DNA of 46,927 nucleotides from Gnetum montanum. Lineage: Eukaryota > Streptophyta > Gnetopsida > Gnetales > Gnetaceae. The translations under genes were made by a program, and so were the position numbers. Positions 12,041-23,880 of the stretch are shown one piece after another; positions within the stretch are counted from its first letter, which is position 1; every line of letters begins with the position of its first letter. Where the stretch lies: the NCBI GenBank assembly GCA_015680685.1, contig MNCI01002116.1, positions 124,544 through 171,470 on the forward strand, in the 5' to 3' direction. The notes under the pieces are model-generated. The model worked only from the letters and a program-made list of their open reading frames with translations, was not told where the DNA came from and did not search any database.

Positions 12041-12560
12041 GCAAAAGAAAANTGCATCATGAAAGGCTTGGAGATGGTGTTATGGATCTCCGTTATATTT
12101 GCCTTTGAATTTTGGGATATTATCCATGTCAAGTCATTTGATGTGAACGTCCCTTAAATGCCTGGTAGGAATATACACTGCTTCCCTAATGTTGATCATA
12201 TTGCAAGTGGTCAATAAGAGTTCTTCATAGTCTTTGAGTTGTAAGCTCTATTGTAGTCATGATTCCTACAATGCTCATGATGCTCTCTTCTTTCATATCT
12301 AATCATTTCTCCTCTTTCTTCATCATTGTCTTCTTCTTCATCAATATGTCTTTGTTCATTTACATGTATCCCATGATCTCTCATTTTTTCCTTATTATGA
12401 TCCCTTAGTCTATGTTTCATCTTGTTAGAATATATTAATGGATGTGAAGAAGAAGATGAAGGAGTTAGAGAATGGTGCTGCCTGGTTCTTCTTTTTTGAC
12501 TCCTTGAGTCTAAAGTTCTTATTATTTCTTCTAAGGATTTTTGCAAGAGTTGAATGTAGC
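12040..12560 (-). pseudogene. Family A gag fragment, minus strand
   Basis: Minus-strand translation gives a charged Arg/His/Glu/Asp region (12211-12546) and then, in a shifted frame, DYEELLLTTCNMINIREAV and YIPTRHLRDVHIKWLDMDNI. It aligns with the gag remnant at 350-810 (DEPLLATQSMLDITEVV, then RIPTRHLKVSRIRHLDMNNI). It lies antisense inside a plus-strand element, so it is a separate insertion or rearranged piece. Single ambiguous bases (n) lie at 12051 and 12601. Confidence 0.7.
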
Positions 12561-12639
12561 TTTATTTTGATGGGATCTTCAATACAAATTACTAGTGTCT
12601 NGCCCTACACAATATAGAGAATGATTGGTAGAAACTAAA

Positions 12640-14836
12640 GTTGTTTTCCAGGATACTAATAAAGGAAGAAAATTGCTACTATAGATCCTTAGAATCAAAA
12701 TTAGTTTGAAGATGGAATACCATGTTAGAAATTTTTAATGATTATTGAATCTAAGAAAATAGATCCAATGATGAAAATAGGTGATACATGAATCCCTTAA
12801 TGCAACAATGGACATGTATTACTTATTATTACATAGATGCCAAGACCATGAATTCTTTCAACATAAACAACTATGACATATCATCAATGAGCTAAGGAAC
12901 AAAATAAAAGAAACCCTTGGAGTATATCTCCAAGGTAGATTATCATAAATGAAAGCTCATAAAATATAAAGGTTGATAGAGTAAGTGGTGAAAGAAGAAG
13001 GGGAGCTATGAAAAAGGGAATTAGTTGAAGAATATAACAAAGACCTATCTATCAGAAAAAGAGATATGAGAATATGCGAAACATAAGAAGAAGAAACATT
13101 AGAAGGTGCAATTGAGTGGAAGACTTTACCCATCCAAAAATGAGTAAATGATATTGCAACAAAGGTAAAGAAAATATGGGATTCTGTTGATAAGCAATTT
13201 CCTATAGCACTCAAGATAGTAAAGGAAAGAACTAAACAAGCCCTCAATAGAAATAAGGATCACAAGAAGAAAAAGGATAATGGATGTAACAACTATAAGA
13301 AAAAAAGGAAAAGTTGCTACCATAGAGGAAATAACAAACTCAAGTTCAAAAGATGACATAGGTTGCAAAGTGTGTCAATATGAACATCTTAAGGGATGTT
13401 ATCCTATCATGCCCTACTTATAAGAGGCCAGGGCATATGTACTCAATTTGAAGTTTGTTAAGAAAAAAATGTCTAAGTGATTATCTTATCTACAAGGTAA
13501 TGTTAGAAAAACCTACAACAATCATACTATCAAAGTGGGGCTTATTCTCAACTATAGGAAAAATATTAGTAGTGGTGGTAACAACTAGAGTCATGGGAAT
13601 GTCATCACCAAGGTAGAAGTATCCATACAAATAACCAGATCCCTATGAATACCATGTACAATGTCCTATCTCTACTAGAAACACTTTTGTCCATACTTTC
13701 TCTAACTACTTATCATCTAAATGCCATAGACCCATAACATCATGCATGTATCATTATCCTTACATGTCTCAACCAACACTAGGCCCCTCATATCAAGCTC
13801 ATAATCCATTACTATAAGTACCACCACCAGTCATGTAAGGAGAGCTACCATCACAACCATAGTAGAACAATGCTACCATGGTAGTTAATATACAAAGAGA
13901 GGATCATACTAACAATACTAAGTGCAAATCTAAAAAAACTTCCTTTCTTCAGAACAAGTCCAAAAAAGGCTAGTAGAGTAGGAACTTCATCCAACCATGT
14001 TCCTCCCATGATAGATCCTCTTACAATTACCATGCACTTCCACAATAGCCAAACCAAAAGCTCACAACTGTCATGCTTACTAATATAGTATCAGATTGGA
14101 TGGAAGCAAGAACTCTTCTTAAGAAAATGATAGATCCTAGAGGTTCTCTGATTTATTTACACATTGTTAAAAATTCATCATGCAAAGCTCTACTAGACTC
14201 AAGATCTAGAGTTAACTTGATATCTCAAGAAACATACAGAGCATGGAGCCTACCACCATTAAAGAAGTGCAACATAAGAATAGAGCTTGCAAATCAATCA
14301 ATCATCATTCCTTTGGGATAAATAAAAGATGCGGTAAGCACTATTAATTGATGGTATTTTCCAACAGGTTTTCTTGTGATCAATGTGAAGAATGATAATA
14401 GGGACTTTCCTATCATTATGGGGAGATCATGGCTTAGCACAATTAATGCTAACTTAGGAATGAAAGACTTGTCCTTGGAAATTTTCAAGGAAGATGGGCA
14501 TGAAGCCATATAGATGCAAAGAATTCCATGCATTGCTTATAATGAAGAAGGATGTATGTAAAAAGAAATAACCATTAAACCAAAAGACAAATAGTGGTTA
14601 AGAAATAAGAATATAAAATTTTCCAAAACATGCATGGAAGCATCCAACACATTTATCAACTCCTACTCTAAGAAAATGATTCAAATAGAGAACATACAAA
14701 AGGATATCCTAAATCATGATCATACACCAACAACTAATATACATGGACTCAAAACCTAAAATTAAGAATAAAAAAGAATACATATTTGGACCTTCTAAAA
14801 TGGAAACACCATCATGTCCAACAGAATATGTATATC
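12640..14836 (+). pseudogene. Gypsy gag-protease remnant
   Basis: Plus-strand decayed gag (about 12640-13500), then an aspartic protease domain at about 14160-14470. The protease reads CKALLDSRSRVNLIS, where active proteases of this group have DSG, so Gly is replaced by Arg at the active site. A strand FLVINVKNDNRDFPIIMGRS follows, typical of these proteases. Stops are frequent in gag. The element is cut at 14836 by a copia insertion. No reverse transcriptase is recognisable on the far side. Confidence 0.7.
12915..12935. repeat. 21-bp palindrome
   Basis: CCTTGGAG, 5-base spacer TATAT, CTCCAAGG: a perfect 8-bp stem inside the decayed gag region. Function unknown. Confidence 0.8.
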
Positions 14837-14841
14837 CAAAA

Positions 14842-15893
14842 TGTAGATTGAGAACTTAGAAGGAGGGTTAAATAAATTTCCTAATTAAAAAAGCACTAGC
14901 CATAAAAAAACACCAATTTTACATGGTTCCCCAACTTGGGTACATCCACACTTGAAGGGTAGAATCTATGCACACCTCTAGAAATTTTTTATTCAAAAAT
15001 GTGGTTTGAAGGGCACCATTCCCTATACAAGCTTTAAGCTCCACTTCAGAAGGTTTCATTGCTGTAAAACCACTCAACCCCACAAAGTCCCAATAAGCTC
15101 AAAATGTGGTTTAGAGGATCCAACCTTTACAAAATTGAGCTCCACTCTAAAGTGTTTTGATGCTACAAAACCACTCAATTCTATAGGATTTCAACAAGCT
15201 CAACAAGGATGTCTTCTTGCAAGAAGCACATAAACCTCACAAGGCTACAAAAAGAAAGAAAAGGATAAGGAAAGAGTGTAACTAAATTTTCAGATCCTTG
15301 TACTTGAAGCTCAATATAATCATAATCAAGAAAATGATGTTATAATAAAGAGTAAGAATAAAATTTCTTAGAATAGCCAATGATGGAACTTTGTGTGAAT
15401 AATGCTTGCACAATTTCCAATATTTTGACATTGTCTTATAGCCTTAGAGTTTTCAAAACTCCTTGGAATTTATGCAATGGCTACCAAATGGCTAGTGTAG
15501 ATGTCTACTTTGAAGTTTAGATGTCTATTTGAGATTACCCTCAATGTAGGAGCAACATCTACCTAAAAAGTAAGATGTCTACTGTGAGACGTCTTGCCAC
15601 TACTATGGAAGATAGATGTCTACTATTTTTTAGAGATGTCTACTCAACTTTTGAACTTTAAATTTTGAGGCATTCTCTTATCAATTTATCTCCTTATTAG
15701 TCGTTAGAACACCTTAGTTTGATTTGTAGACTTCATTTTCATCCATGCTATCATCTTTCCCATGTAGTTTTCATTTTGACATCTTGACGTAGATCTCACT
15801 TCCTTTAATTCTTAGATCTCCATGTGAAGTTCTTGTTCATGCCCCTATGAGATCAATCACACACACACACATTCTAGATTCTCCAATTTTCTT
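14842..15893 (-). repeat. Copia 3' LTR
   Basis: Homologous to 16470-17492. Contains the GA(C/T)GTC decamer array (15498-15641), including one site that keeps GACGTC near 15587. Homology stops after TTTTCTTA at about 15893, some 30 bases short of the expected TGTTGAC start. Confidence 0.82.
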
Positions 15894-15939
15894 ACTCAAG
15901 TTGTAGTGTTTTAATCATTTATATAATTACATCACCTTC

Positions 15940-16430
15940 GAGCAAGTCCTTTCCTGTACCCCTAATTACTATAACAAGATCATTTTTCTTAGAGAAATAA
16001 TCCTTAATCTTTTCACCTCTCTTCATTTTAAGTTTGTCATATTCACTTTACAAAACTAAAATTTTTGATTATTTAACTATAGATGTGCCCTCATAGATAG
16101 CCTCTAAGGTTTCCCAAATTTCCTTAGAAGTTTTACACCTAGATATTCTATTAAATTCATATTTATTCAATGTACAACATAAACAATTTTTTACTTTAGA
16201 ATCATACATAAACTTATCTTTTCCTATAGGTGTCAATTTGTTTCATGGCTTGAGAGCTTTTCAAATGCTAATGATAGGCAGTATGTAGCCTTCAAGGATT
16301 GACTCCCATACTTTGAATTCCATGAACTTGAAGAAGCATTGCATCCTTACCTTCCAATATGCAAAGTCAAACCTATCAAACATCGGTGGCTTTGTGTAGG
16401 ATGTCCCCTCCATAGTTCACTCTTGAAAGT
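15940..16430 (-). pseudogene. Copia gag (UBN2-type) remnant
   Basis: Minus-strand translation starts MEGTSYTKPPMFDRFDFAYW shortly after the primer site and continues MQCFFKFMEFKVWESILEG, the N-terminal signature of plant copia gag. In a shifted frame come FNRISRCKTSKEIWETLEAI, YEGT and later EKIKDYFSKKNDLV, typical of the UBN2 gag domain. Stops and at least one frameshift make it non-functional. It ends at the deletion junction with the 3' LTR. Confidence 0.82.
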
Positions 16431-16450
16431 TGAAGCACAAATGTCAGAGC

Positions 16451-16469
16451 ACTGGGCTCTAATACCACT
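16451..16469 (-). other. Copia primer-binding site (initiator tRNA-Met type)
   Basis: The minus strand reads AGTGGTATTAGAGCCCAGT directly after the LTR end. The core differs by one base from TGGTATCAGAGC, the standard initiator methionyl-tRNA primer site of plant copia elements. Confidence 0.85.
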
Positions 16470-17492
16470 TGAAAATCAATAACTTAGAAGGGGGGTTGAA
16501 TAAGCTCCCTAATTAAAAAAGCATTAGGCACAAAATGCACCAATTTTCCATAGTTCCCCAACTTGGATACATCTACACTCAAAGGGTAGAATCCATGCAC
16601 ACCTTTGAACTTTGTTTCTTAAAAAATGTGGTTTGAATGGCATCACTCCCTATACAAGCTTTGAGCTTCACTTTGGAGTGTTTTTTCATTGTGAAACCAG
16701 TTAATCCCACAAGATCACATAACCTTTACAAAATTAAGCTCCACTTTGGAGTGTTTTGACTTTACAAAACCACTCAATCTTGCAGGATTCCAACAAGCTT
16801 AACACGGATGTCTTCTTACAAGAAGCACATCAACCCCATAGGGGTACAAAAAGAGAGAAAAGAACAAGAAAAGAGTGTAACTAAACTTACAGATCTTTGT
16901 ACTTGAAACTCAATACAATCATAATCAAGTAAATGATGTTACAATGAAGAGTAAGAATAAAATTGCTTATAATAATCAATGATGGAACTTTGTGTGAATG
17001 GTGCTTACACAATTCCCAAGATTTTAACATTGTCTTATAGCCTCGAAGTTTCCAAAAAATCCTTGGAATTAATGCAAAGGCTACCAAATGGCTAGTATAG
17101 ATGTCTACTTTGAAGTTTAGACATCTATCTAAGATTACCTTCAATGCAGGAGAGATGTCTTACCATAGATGTCTACTATGGAAGATAGATGTCTGTTGTT
17201 TTTTGAAGACATCTACTTAACTTTTGAACTTTTGAAGTCTAAGGCATTCTCTTGTCAATTTGTCTCCTTGGCAATCCTCGAAACACCTTAGTTTGATTTG
17301 TAGACTCCATTTTCCTCCATGCTCTCATCATGCCCATGTAGTCTTCATTTTGATATCTTAACATAGATATTGTTTCCTTGAATTCTCAGATCTCCATGTG
17401 AAGTTCTTGTTCATGCCCCTATGAGATCAATCACACGTACACATTCTACATTCTCCATTTTCTTAAGATTTTGACATACTAAAAGGTCAACA
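16470..17492 (-). repeat. Copia 5' LTR, 1023 bp
   Basis: On the minus strand it begins TGTTGAC (17492) and ends CA beside the primer site. It is the most complete copy of this LTR in the window and carries six GATGTC/GACATC sites between 17098 and 17216. Confidence 0.85.
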
Positions 17493-17497
17493 CAAAA

Positions 17498-18451
17498 GAA
17501 CAAAACTTAATTATCATCAATGTTACATGGGATAATAAATGAAATCTAAATCATTAAGAATGATAAACAAGAAACCTAAAGTGTATGATCCTAGGGATGT
17601 ACGGTCCATTTTCCAAATACTCACCTATGAGTTCAGTCATGGGGAAGATACTCTTTCTTGAATCAAGAATTGATAAGTGAAATTTAAAATTTTTTTATAA
17701 TTTTTTGTTTTACAATTCTTGTAATAATTTTTTAATTTTTGGTATTGTCTTCATTCTTTAATATCTTTTCTATTCTTTGGTATTTTTCATACTTCTTATC
17801 ATTTTTCATTCTTTAACATCTTTTAAATTTGTTATACATTTTTATTCTTACCTATTTCTCATTCTTCTATAACTTTACCATTTCTCATGTACATATTTTT
17901 ATTGTTTTTCTTAATAAAGTGTAAAGGAATAAATAAGATATGGTTGAAATAGTGAGAATTTCATTCTATGTTATTAAATCATTAAAGGATTGATTATATC
18001 TACAATGAGACCATGTCATCTATCCACTCATTTCCAATAATAAGAGATTCTTTCCATGGAGATAATGACATTTACTTCACAATAAACTAAAATAAACTTG
18101 TGATCATTATGCTTAGATAGAAAGTGAAGAACCAAGTGGGAATGAAATTCTCGAAAGATACTACTATGAGTCTTATCCTATTAAGTTTTATTATTTACTT
18201 GAGTTCTAACAAAAACAATGGAAATGTGTTATAAAATAAGTGCTACCTTACCATGTCACTAGAAAGACATTCTACCCATGCTTGAAGGTAGTTCTCTCAT
18301 AAGGATGACATAGTAATAACATAATAAATATACATAATAAAAATTCCTGGGAGTTCTACTGGATAGGCATGTTACCCATGCCTGAAGGTAGTTAACTTGA
18401 AAATTTCAAGGTTTCCTAGACTCACATTAGTTATGGAGCTAAAAAGACATG
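17498..18451. other. AT-rich decayed element sequence
   Basis: Continues the sequence interrupted by the copia insertion; a weak gag-like plus-strand stretch (INVTWDN) is visible near 17520. Further right it is very AT-rich, with no domain recognised. Three copies of a 29-base motif occur toward the right end. Confidence 0.4.
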
Positions 18452-18473
18452 TTACCCATGCTTGAAGACATTT
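18265..18473 (+). repeat. Three spaced copies of a 29-base motif
   Basis: The motif A(G)(A/G)CAT.(C/T)TACCCATG begins at 18265, 18365 and 18445, and the first two copies continue (C/T)TGAAGGTAGTT. Spacing is 100 and 80 bases. The last copy overlaps the end of the gag remnant on the other strand. Confidence 0.75.
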
Positions 18474-19780
18474 TTAGGGGTAGGTTCACTAGTCATAACT
18501 TGTTGAAAGGATGCTACTAGTTCATTTTTAGTTTCACTAAGGATTTCTAGAACCATCAAAAGGGCTTTCCTCTTTTGATTGTTTTGTAATTCTTGTGTGA
18601 TATTCCCGTATAAGGCTTGAAATTGAAGGCAAGACTTCTTAGAATATTGTTTGGTGTTATGTAACCTACAATATTCACTAAGAGTTACTTCTCCTAGGTT
18701 TCCATTTGTATTGTTATGTTGATTTCTTGTTTTAACATTCTTGTATTTTAGTTCAATCACTTCATTAGAAAGTGTTTGTAGGGTGGTTAAGACTCGATTC
18801 ATTAGAATTTGATTCTTAGCTTTAGGTAAATTAAAATATTTGTGCTGTCTTAGGTATAGGGATAAGAGGTATGGAGGAAGGGTTAATAATAGATGGGATT
18901 AATGCCTTCAATTAATCATTGTTTAGGCTAAGATTTTGAGGAAATAATGAGGAAGTACTTGGACTTTGAATGTTTTGTAGAAAATCAAGCATTGAAGGGT
19001 TGGCTTGAAAAGGATTGGGGACTATTTAGGTTCAAAAATGTAGGCCATGAGTTCTAAATTAGGATTATAAAGAGTTCATGAGAGTAATTTTTTTAAGTTC
19101 GGCTACTTTAGACATGGCTCATTATAGGTCAATGATATTAGGATCTCATTTCATATGCAAAGAAAGGATCAATGGTATAGAGGAAAAATTTTAAGATTCC
19201 TTCTAGTTGTAGATACATCTCATAAGGAACATACAATAATTGTTGGATAAAGCTTAAATTAGAATTTCTAATTGTTTATCCACTAAAATTTTGGAGGCTA
19301 GTAAAGTTATAAGAAGCTATAACAGGTCTAGTAAACTTGTCAAATTGAGAGAGGAAACAAGTTTTAAATTCATTCTAGGTTGAGATTAATGAATTGGGAA
19401 GGGTTAGAAACCATTAAGTTGTTGTGCCTCAAAAGGTAGTGACAAAAGACCTATAGGGTACACATGTTGAATTATGTTGTGGATGCCTAGTAATGTCTCA
19501 AAGTTCTAAAGATGTTGACGAGCATCATTGAAACATGGATTAGAAAAAGAAAAGTATGTTGAAGAGGTTTTGGAATTGGGTTGAAGTTTTGAAAGTTGAA
19601 AGGATTATAAACCAAAGATTGGGAAGAAGGATTTGTCATGTTTGACAAATGTGAGGACCTTGATCCAGGTCTTGTAGAAATATGACTTGGAAAATGATTA
19701 GCTATGAAGTTTTGGTTTGTTGTTTTTCTAGTTTGAGGCCTAAGAGTTTTACTAGGTCCAATCATAAACCAAGTTAACAA
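18452..19780 (-). pseudogene. Gypsy gag remnant (family B)
   Basis: Minus-strand gag with stops. The N-terminal part (19487-19780) is open and Ser/Pro/Asn-rich. The middle (about 18850-19480) keeps weak gag-core strings. The C-terminal open stretch (18452-18802) contains EYCRLHNTKQYSKKSCLQF, a C-x2-H-x9-C pattern seen near the end of gag in plant gypsy elements. It lies between a primer site (19902-19920) and unrecognised AT-rich sequence where pol would be expected. Confidence 0.65.
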
Positions 19781-19901
19781 TAAAATAATTTTTTTATTTT
19801 TTTTTTGGATTTTTTTATTAAAATAGGAAAGAAAAGGAAATTGAGACTAAAGACAAGATAACAAAGGGATAAAAACTGGTTAAGGCAAACCATAATGGTG
19901 G

Positions 19902-19920
19902 CCCTCCTTCTAGCGCCAAA
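19902..19920 (-). other. Primer-binding site (family B)
   Basis: The minus strand reads TTTGGCGCTAGAAGGAGGG. It is identical over the whole site to that of the large element at 42102-42120. Six bases separate it from the LTR. I cannot name the tRNA with confidence. Confidence 0.8.
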
Positions 19921-19926
19921 GAGGAG

Positions 19927-20958
19927 TGTTGATGTAGAAATTTAGGTTGCAAGGTAAGCTAATGCATAATGCCTAAAAATGCATAATTTTGCAAGGTTAT
20001 TACATAAGGGCACCTTGCTTATGAGCACAACTAGCCCAAGAATAGTCTTCGTGAATAGTTTTTTAAAAATATGAATATATCTTAAACTAAGAAATATTAA
20101 ATGAAAATAACTTATATGCATTAAATGAAATCAATCATATGATATGCAATGTCACATTGAATGAAATGGACTAACACATGAGCATGGGGAAACATTGAAC
20201 ATGAAAAATAAGGAACTTAGCATATTAGTCTTTAATCCATTCACTTTTTTTATTGTCAAAGTATTGATTCTTAACTTCCTCTTGTAGGTAGTCATAATAG
20301 GACCAAATAGCTTGAGTTAGCTATTTCGTTTGACCCTTGAGCTCTCTAAGATTGATGATGACTACTTCCTTTCTAGCTGGGGTGGGCTCCTAGCCATTTT
20401 CTTAGTTCTTTTCATGTTGGGATTTGAGGATCGATCTTTCCAATCTTTTACATAACCTCACCTCTATGGCTTCTTGCTCAAGCCAATTTGAGGGAGTTGT
20501 AGGTGGATTCAAGCTATGATGACGGTATAGGATGGGGAAGATGAAACAAGAAGAGGGAAGAAAGAAGAAAAAGAAGAAGAAGCATTTTTCTTCTTACTTA
20601 CTAATGATTTCTCTTATACTTGAGAAGGCCTTTTATAGGATTTTCTTCTTCTTTTGTTTCATCTTTTTCTTTTACGAGAATAAGAAGTGGTCACATGTCC
20701 TTCTACTTGTCCATTATACATAATTTCTTTTGCCAAGTGTGGTGGAGCAAAGACCCTCCATATTTCCTTTATTATCTAAATCTCCTTATCTTTCTCCAAG
20801 CTTGTCATATATCATAGTTAAATAAAGAAGCAATTAGTACTTTTTTAAGTATAAACTTATCATCATTATTATTAATAAAGAATAATAGTTTAAAACCACA
20901 AACATGATTTCATGATTTAGCAACTACTTGATTCCACATTGAAATTTATTTTGCAACA
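19927..20958 (-). repeat. LTR of family B gypsy element, about 1.03 kb
   Basis: Starts TGTTG beside the primer site and probably ends CAACA at 20958. A minus-strand TATA box (CTATAAAAGG, about 20630-20639) fits a U3/R boundary. Lys-rich and Phe-rich open stretches at 20532-20817 are low-complexity sequence, not genes. The far boundary rests on the TG..CA rule only. Confidence 0.6.
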
Positions 20959-21234
20959 ATACACACATTCTTTTTTATTTTTATTTTTTGAAAATTCCAA
21001 ACTATAAAATGTCATTATTGAAATGATCAAGCACGTAGAAACCATTGCATCATATGTCTAATTAGATAGTAATATACAAAAATGGATAAGAACAAATAAC
21101 TAACCACCATAGCATATCCAAGGTAGCTAAATTTGCAAATCATGCAAGAATACATTGAACCAATTCAACATCATCAAAATTACATTGACAATGGAGCCTA
21201 AGCAGGTGGACGAGTCATGCCATTATTAGAAACN

Positions 21235-21678
21235 CATAGAGAGAAAGCAAAGGCTCAAACAAGTAATCAATGAAGCACTAGGACTAGTGAACATTTATTT
21301 CTTGGTTTGTAGGCATGTTGTGATAGATGTTGATATTTGTGGATATATCATCCCCAAGGGCTAGAAAACACCTATATGACTTGGAAATGTACATTTGGAC
21401 CTTGAGGTATATCCTAACCCCTAGAAATTCAACCCAAATAGATGGAATAACTTGGTTGTAAAGCTTGGAACTTTTATGGCATTTAGAGTTGGGATCAAGC
21501 TATATCCAAGAAATGAACTTGCTCGCATGGAAATCTGTGTGCTTCTACACCACTTTGTTTTATACTATGAGATAGAATATTTGAATTCAAATTACAAAGT
21601 CAAATATTTGGCCCATCCCAAACTTGTAGACAATTGCCTTGTGACCATCACAAAGAAGTCATTTCCCTACAACTAACA
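21235..21678 (+). pseudogene. Cytochrome P450 C-terminal pseudogene (clan 85-like)
   Basis: A single plus-strand frame shows the end of a plant P450 in order: the K-helix region VINEALGLVNIYF (21263 on), DVDICGYIIPKG, VHLDLEVYPNP, KFNPNRW, then the heme-binding loop FRVGIKLYPRNELARMEI and a C-terminal LLHHFVLYYEIEY. The wording is closest to the brassinosteroid/terpenoid-type clan 85 P450s as I know them. It is dead. The ExxR arginine is Gly, the heme-ligand Cys is Tyr (KLYPR for RLCPG), and in-frame stops replace Trp after IPKG, a residue before LGNVH, and one after YPNP. No upstream exons are seen. One ambiguous base lies at 21233. Confidence 0.82.
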
Positions 21679-22419
21679 GCAACTCCATGCCTTCCACAAT
21701 TATACTATCTATGATGCATGCTATGCTAGTGCTAAACTATTACAAATCTTGTTAACATTTGCCATATTTATTTCTAGTTGTGGAAGTTTACGCTTATCAA
21801 ACAATATCATGGATAGTGGTTTCGCTAAAAAAACATGAAAAATTGCCTAAGCATACTCTTTGGTGACAAACACTTTCTGATTAGGCCAAGTGAGCACAAC
21901 AGTATCGAAAGTTGTCACGATGATGGAGTAGACAAAACAAGAGCCAAAACCTCGAAAGCTACATATGACATGAGAAAGACAACAATTGTAAGGGTTTGAT
22001 AGTGTGGACAACATTACTCATAGGAGTAATGTCAACAATGGCACAAAAGCTTGGATATGCATATGAAGGCAATGTTTGTGCTTTTAGCAAAGCATTGGTG
22101 TGGCATTAGTAAGTTTGGAAGTGATAGTGACTTGGGTAATTGATAGGAACACTATTACTTGACTTTAGTTTAATTATTGTTTAGTCATAGTCATGCCCAT
22201 GAAATAAGCTTGAAATGAAATAAGGATAAGGCCCCATGCATGGGCAATGTTGGTTACAATAGACACTATGCAAGACATCAAAAACTAGCCTCAAGTAAAG
22301 TAGCTAATGCAATAGGACTATATTGAAAAATGCTAATTTGAGAGAACATTTGATATGATAGTTAATCTGGAAAAATCTAAACCATGTTCTCCAAATTGGT
22401 TTAGATAAAGAATGGTTGA
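21679..22419. other. Unassigned stretch with a perfect hairpin
   Basis: No coding signal. It holds a perfect 9-bp inverted repeat, ACATTACTC (22011-22019) and GAGTAATGT (22024-22032), with a 4-base loop. Its origin between the P450 remnant and the LINE is unknown. Confidence 0.45.
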
Positions 22420-23880
22420 CTAATAAAGTTATTTTTCTCTTTAAAAAAAGAAATAGAAAAGATTTGAATAACTATAGGTTGATTGGAAATATTTTGCTAA
22501 AGTTTTGAAAAACGTTCTTGAGATGAAGATTGGAAAATATATAGAAAAAATAATTTACAAGTAGTTTCATAAGTTGAGTTTAAACGTCATCATTCTACTA
22601 TCTTCTCATTACATTAAAATATCCTATTAATTATGCAAAAAGGAAAAATAAAAGAAATTTTGTGTGAATTATGGATTTCTCTAAAGCAGATGATATAGTT
22701 ATTCAAAGCAAGTTGTGGAAATGATTACAAGATAGAGGTACTCCTCCATTTTTGTTGGCTCTTATTCAAAGTCTTTACCAATAAGTATATATATAGATCA
22801 TAGACCACTTCCATAAAAATGTTTTATTGCATAGTAATATTAGGGTGAAATAAGGTTGTCCACTTTCACCTACACTTTTTTGTATTTTTATTGATAAACT
22901 TGAGGAGTGAATGCAAAAAATTCCAAGTAGATACTCTATTAAAATTGGTGATTACTTTGTTAACCTTTTATTGTATGCTGATGATGTAGCACTCATCTCC
23001 AACTCTAAGGAAGGCCTACAATAAATGTTTACTGTTTTGGATGACTTTTGCCAACATTCAGGAATGAAAGTTAATGTGCAAAAAACCAAAATTATGGTGT
23101 GTGACACTAAGAATGATTATTACTCTTTTACTATTGGAAAGGACCCAATAAATGTTATACCAATTTATAAATACCTTAGTCTAGTTCTTTCTCACAATTA
23201 CCGTTGGAAGATGTACATTAAATAGATGAATGCAAGTGGATTGAGAGCCTTATTTATTTTAAAATTTAAATGTCAAAAGAAAACTATCTTAGCCTAGGAC
23301 ATTAAAAAATAGTTATTTTATTTTATTGTGCAACTAACTCTTTTTTATGAGTTAGGTCTTGGACTTGGTAGAAAATATTGGAAGAAAATAGAAGAAGTTT
23401 AGAAGCATTTTTTGGTTTGAGTTAAAAGGCAAGTACAATATGATAACAACTAAATTTTTGAAGGAAGTCTTAGTTGCTATACAACAAAAAAGATGGTTCC
23501 ACGAACAAATAATTTGGCTCAAAAAAATGAAACATTGAGATGGATATTCTACATTGTGATATACGGTAGCTCCATAAGAGCATTAGAAATAAGACACTTG
23601 TAACCTAACATGAAAGATATAATTCTACCTAACATTAGAGGAGGCATCAATAAAAAAGTAGCTTATTTGTCTACCCCTATATCCTATTGCTTATGATGTC
23701 AAATCAATCAAGCAAGATTAGGCTCTTATTATTTTGGAATTGAAACAAAAAGATGGGTTTAGATTTCAAGAGAAGAGAGAACCTACCATATATGAAGTCA
23801 AAGAGTAATTAAAGATGAGCATCGCATATTCCTAGAATATCATGTTTTTGTGCAAAGTTGCTACAAATGACAAATTATAG
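22420..23880 (+). pseudogene. LINE ORF2 reverse-transcriptase remnant
   Basis: Plus-strand translation shows LINE RT blocks in order: LFKKRNRKDLNNYRLIG, MDFSKADDIVI, GTPPFLLALIQSLY, GCPLSPTLFCIFIDKLEE, and LLYADDVALIS with the catalytic YADD intact. The longest open part (23025-23225) covers the block after YADD, including FCQHSGMKVNVQKTKIMV. Many stops occur elsewhere. The C-terminal section (to about 23880) is recognisable only weakly. No poly-A tail or target duplication was found. Confidence 0.8.

Larger units (their letters stand above)
14842..17492 (-). mobile_element. Internally deleted Ty1/copia element, 2651 bp, with target duplication
   Basis: Two direct LTRs (14842-15893 and 16470-17492) flank only about 576 bp of internal sequence: an initiator-tRNA-Met-type primer site and the N-terminal gag region. 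Protease, integrase, RT and the polypurine tract are gone. The direct repeat CAAAA at 14837-14841 and 17493-17497 is a 5-bp target-site duplication. The 3' LTR seems to lack about the first 30 bases of U3, so the deletion probably ran from gag into that LTR. It sits inside the gypsy gag-protease remnant and can only have moved, if at all, with proteins supplied from elsewhere. Confidence 0.85.

Noticed and set aside
12957-13368. Hydrophobic minus-strand open stretches (80-96 codons) suggesting membrane proteins
   Set aside because: They are antisense to the plus-strand gag remnant. The hydrophobicity reflects the AT-rich complement of Lys/Glu codons.
16451-16469. Possible tRNA gene fragments at the primer sites
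   Set aside because: Only the 18-20 bases complementary to a tRNA 3' end are present, next to LTRs. No cloverleaf can be formed.
20532-20817. Lys-rich and Phe-rich small proteins
   Set aside because: They come from purine- and pyrimidine-rich runs inside an LTR and overlap in two frames.
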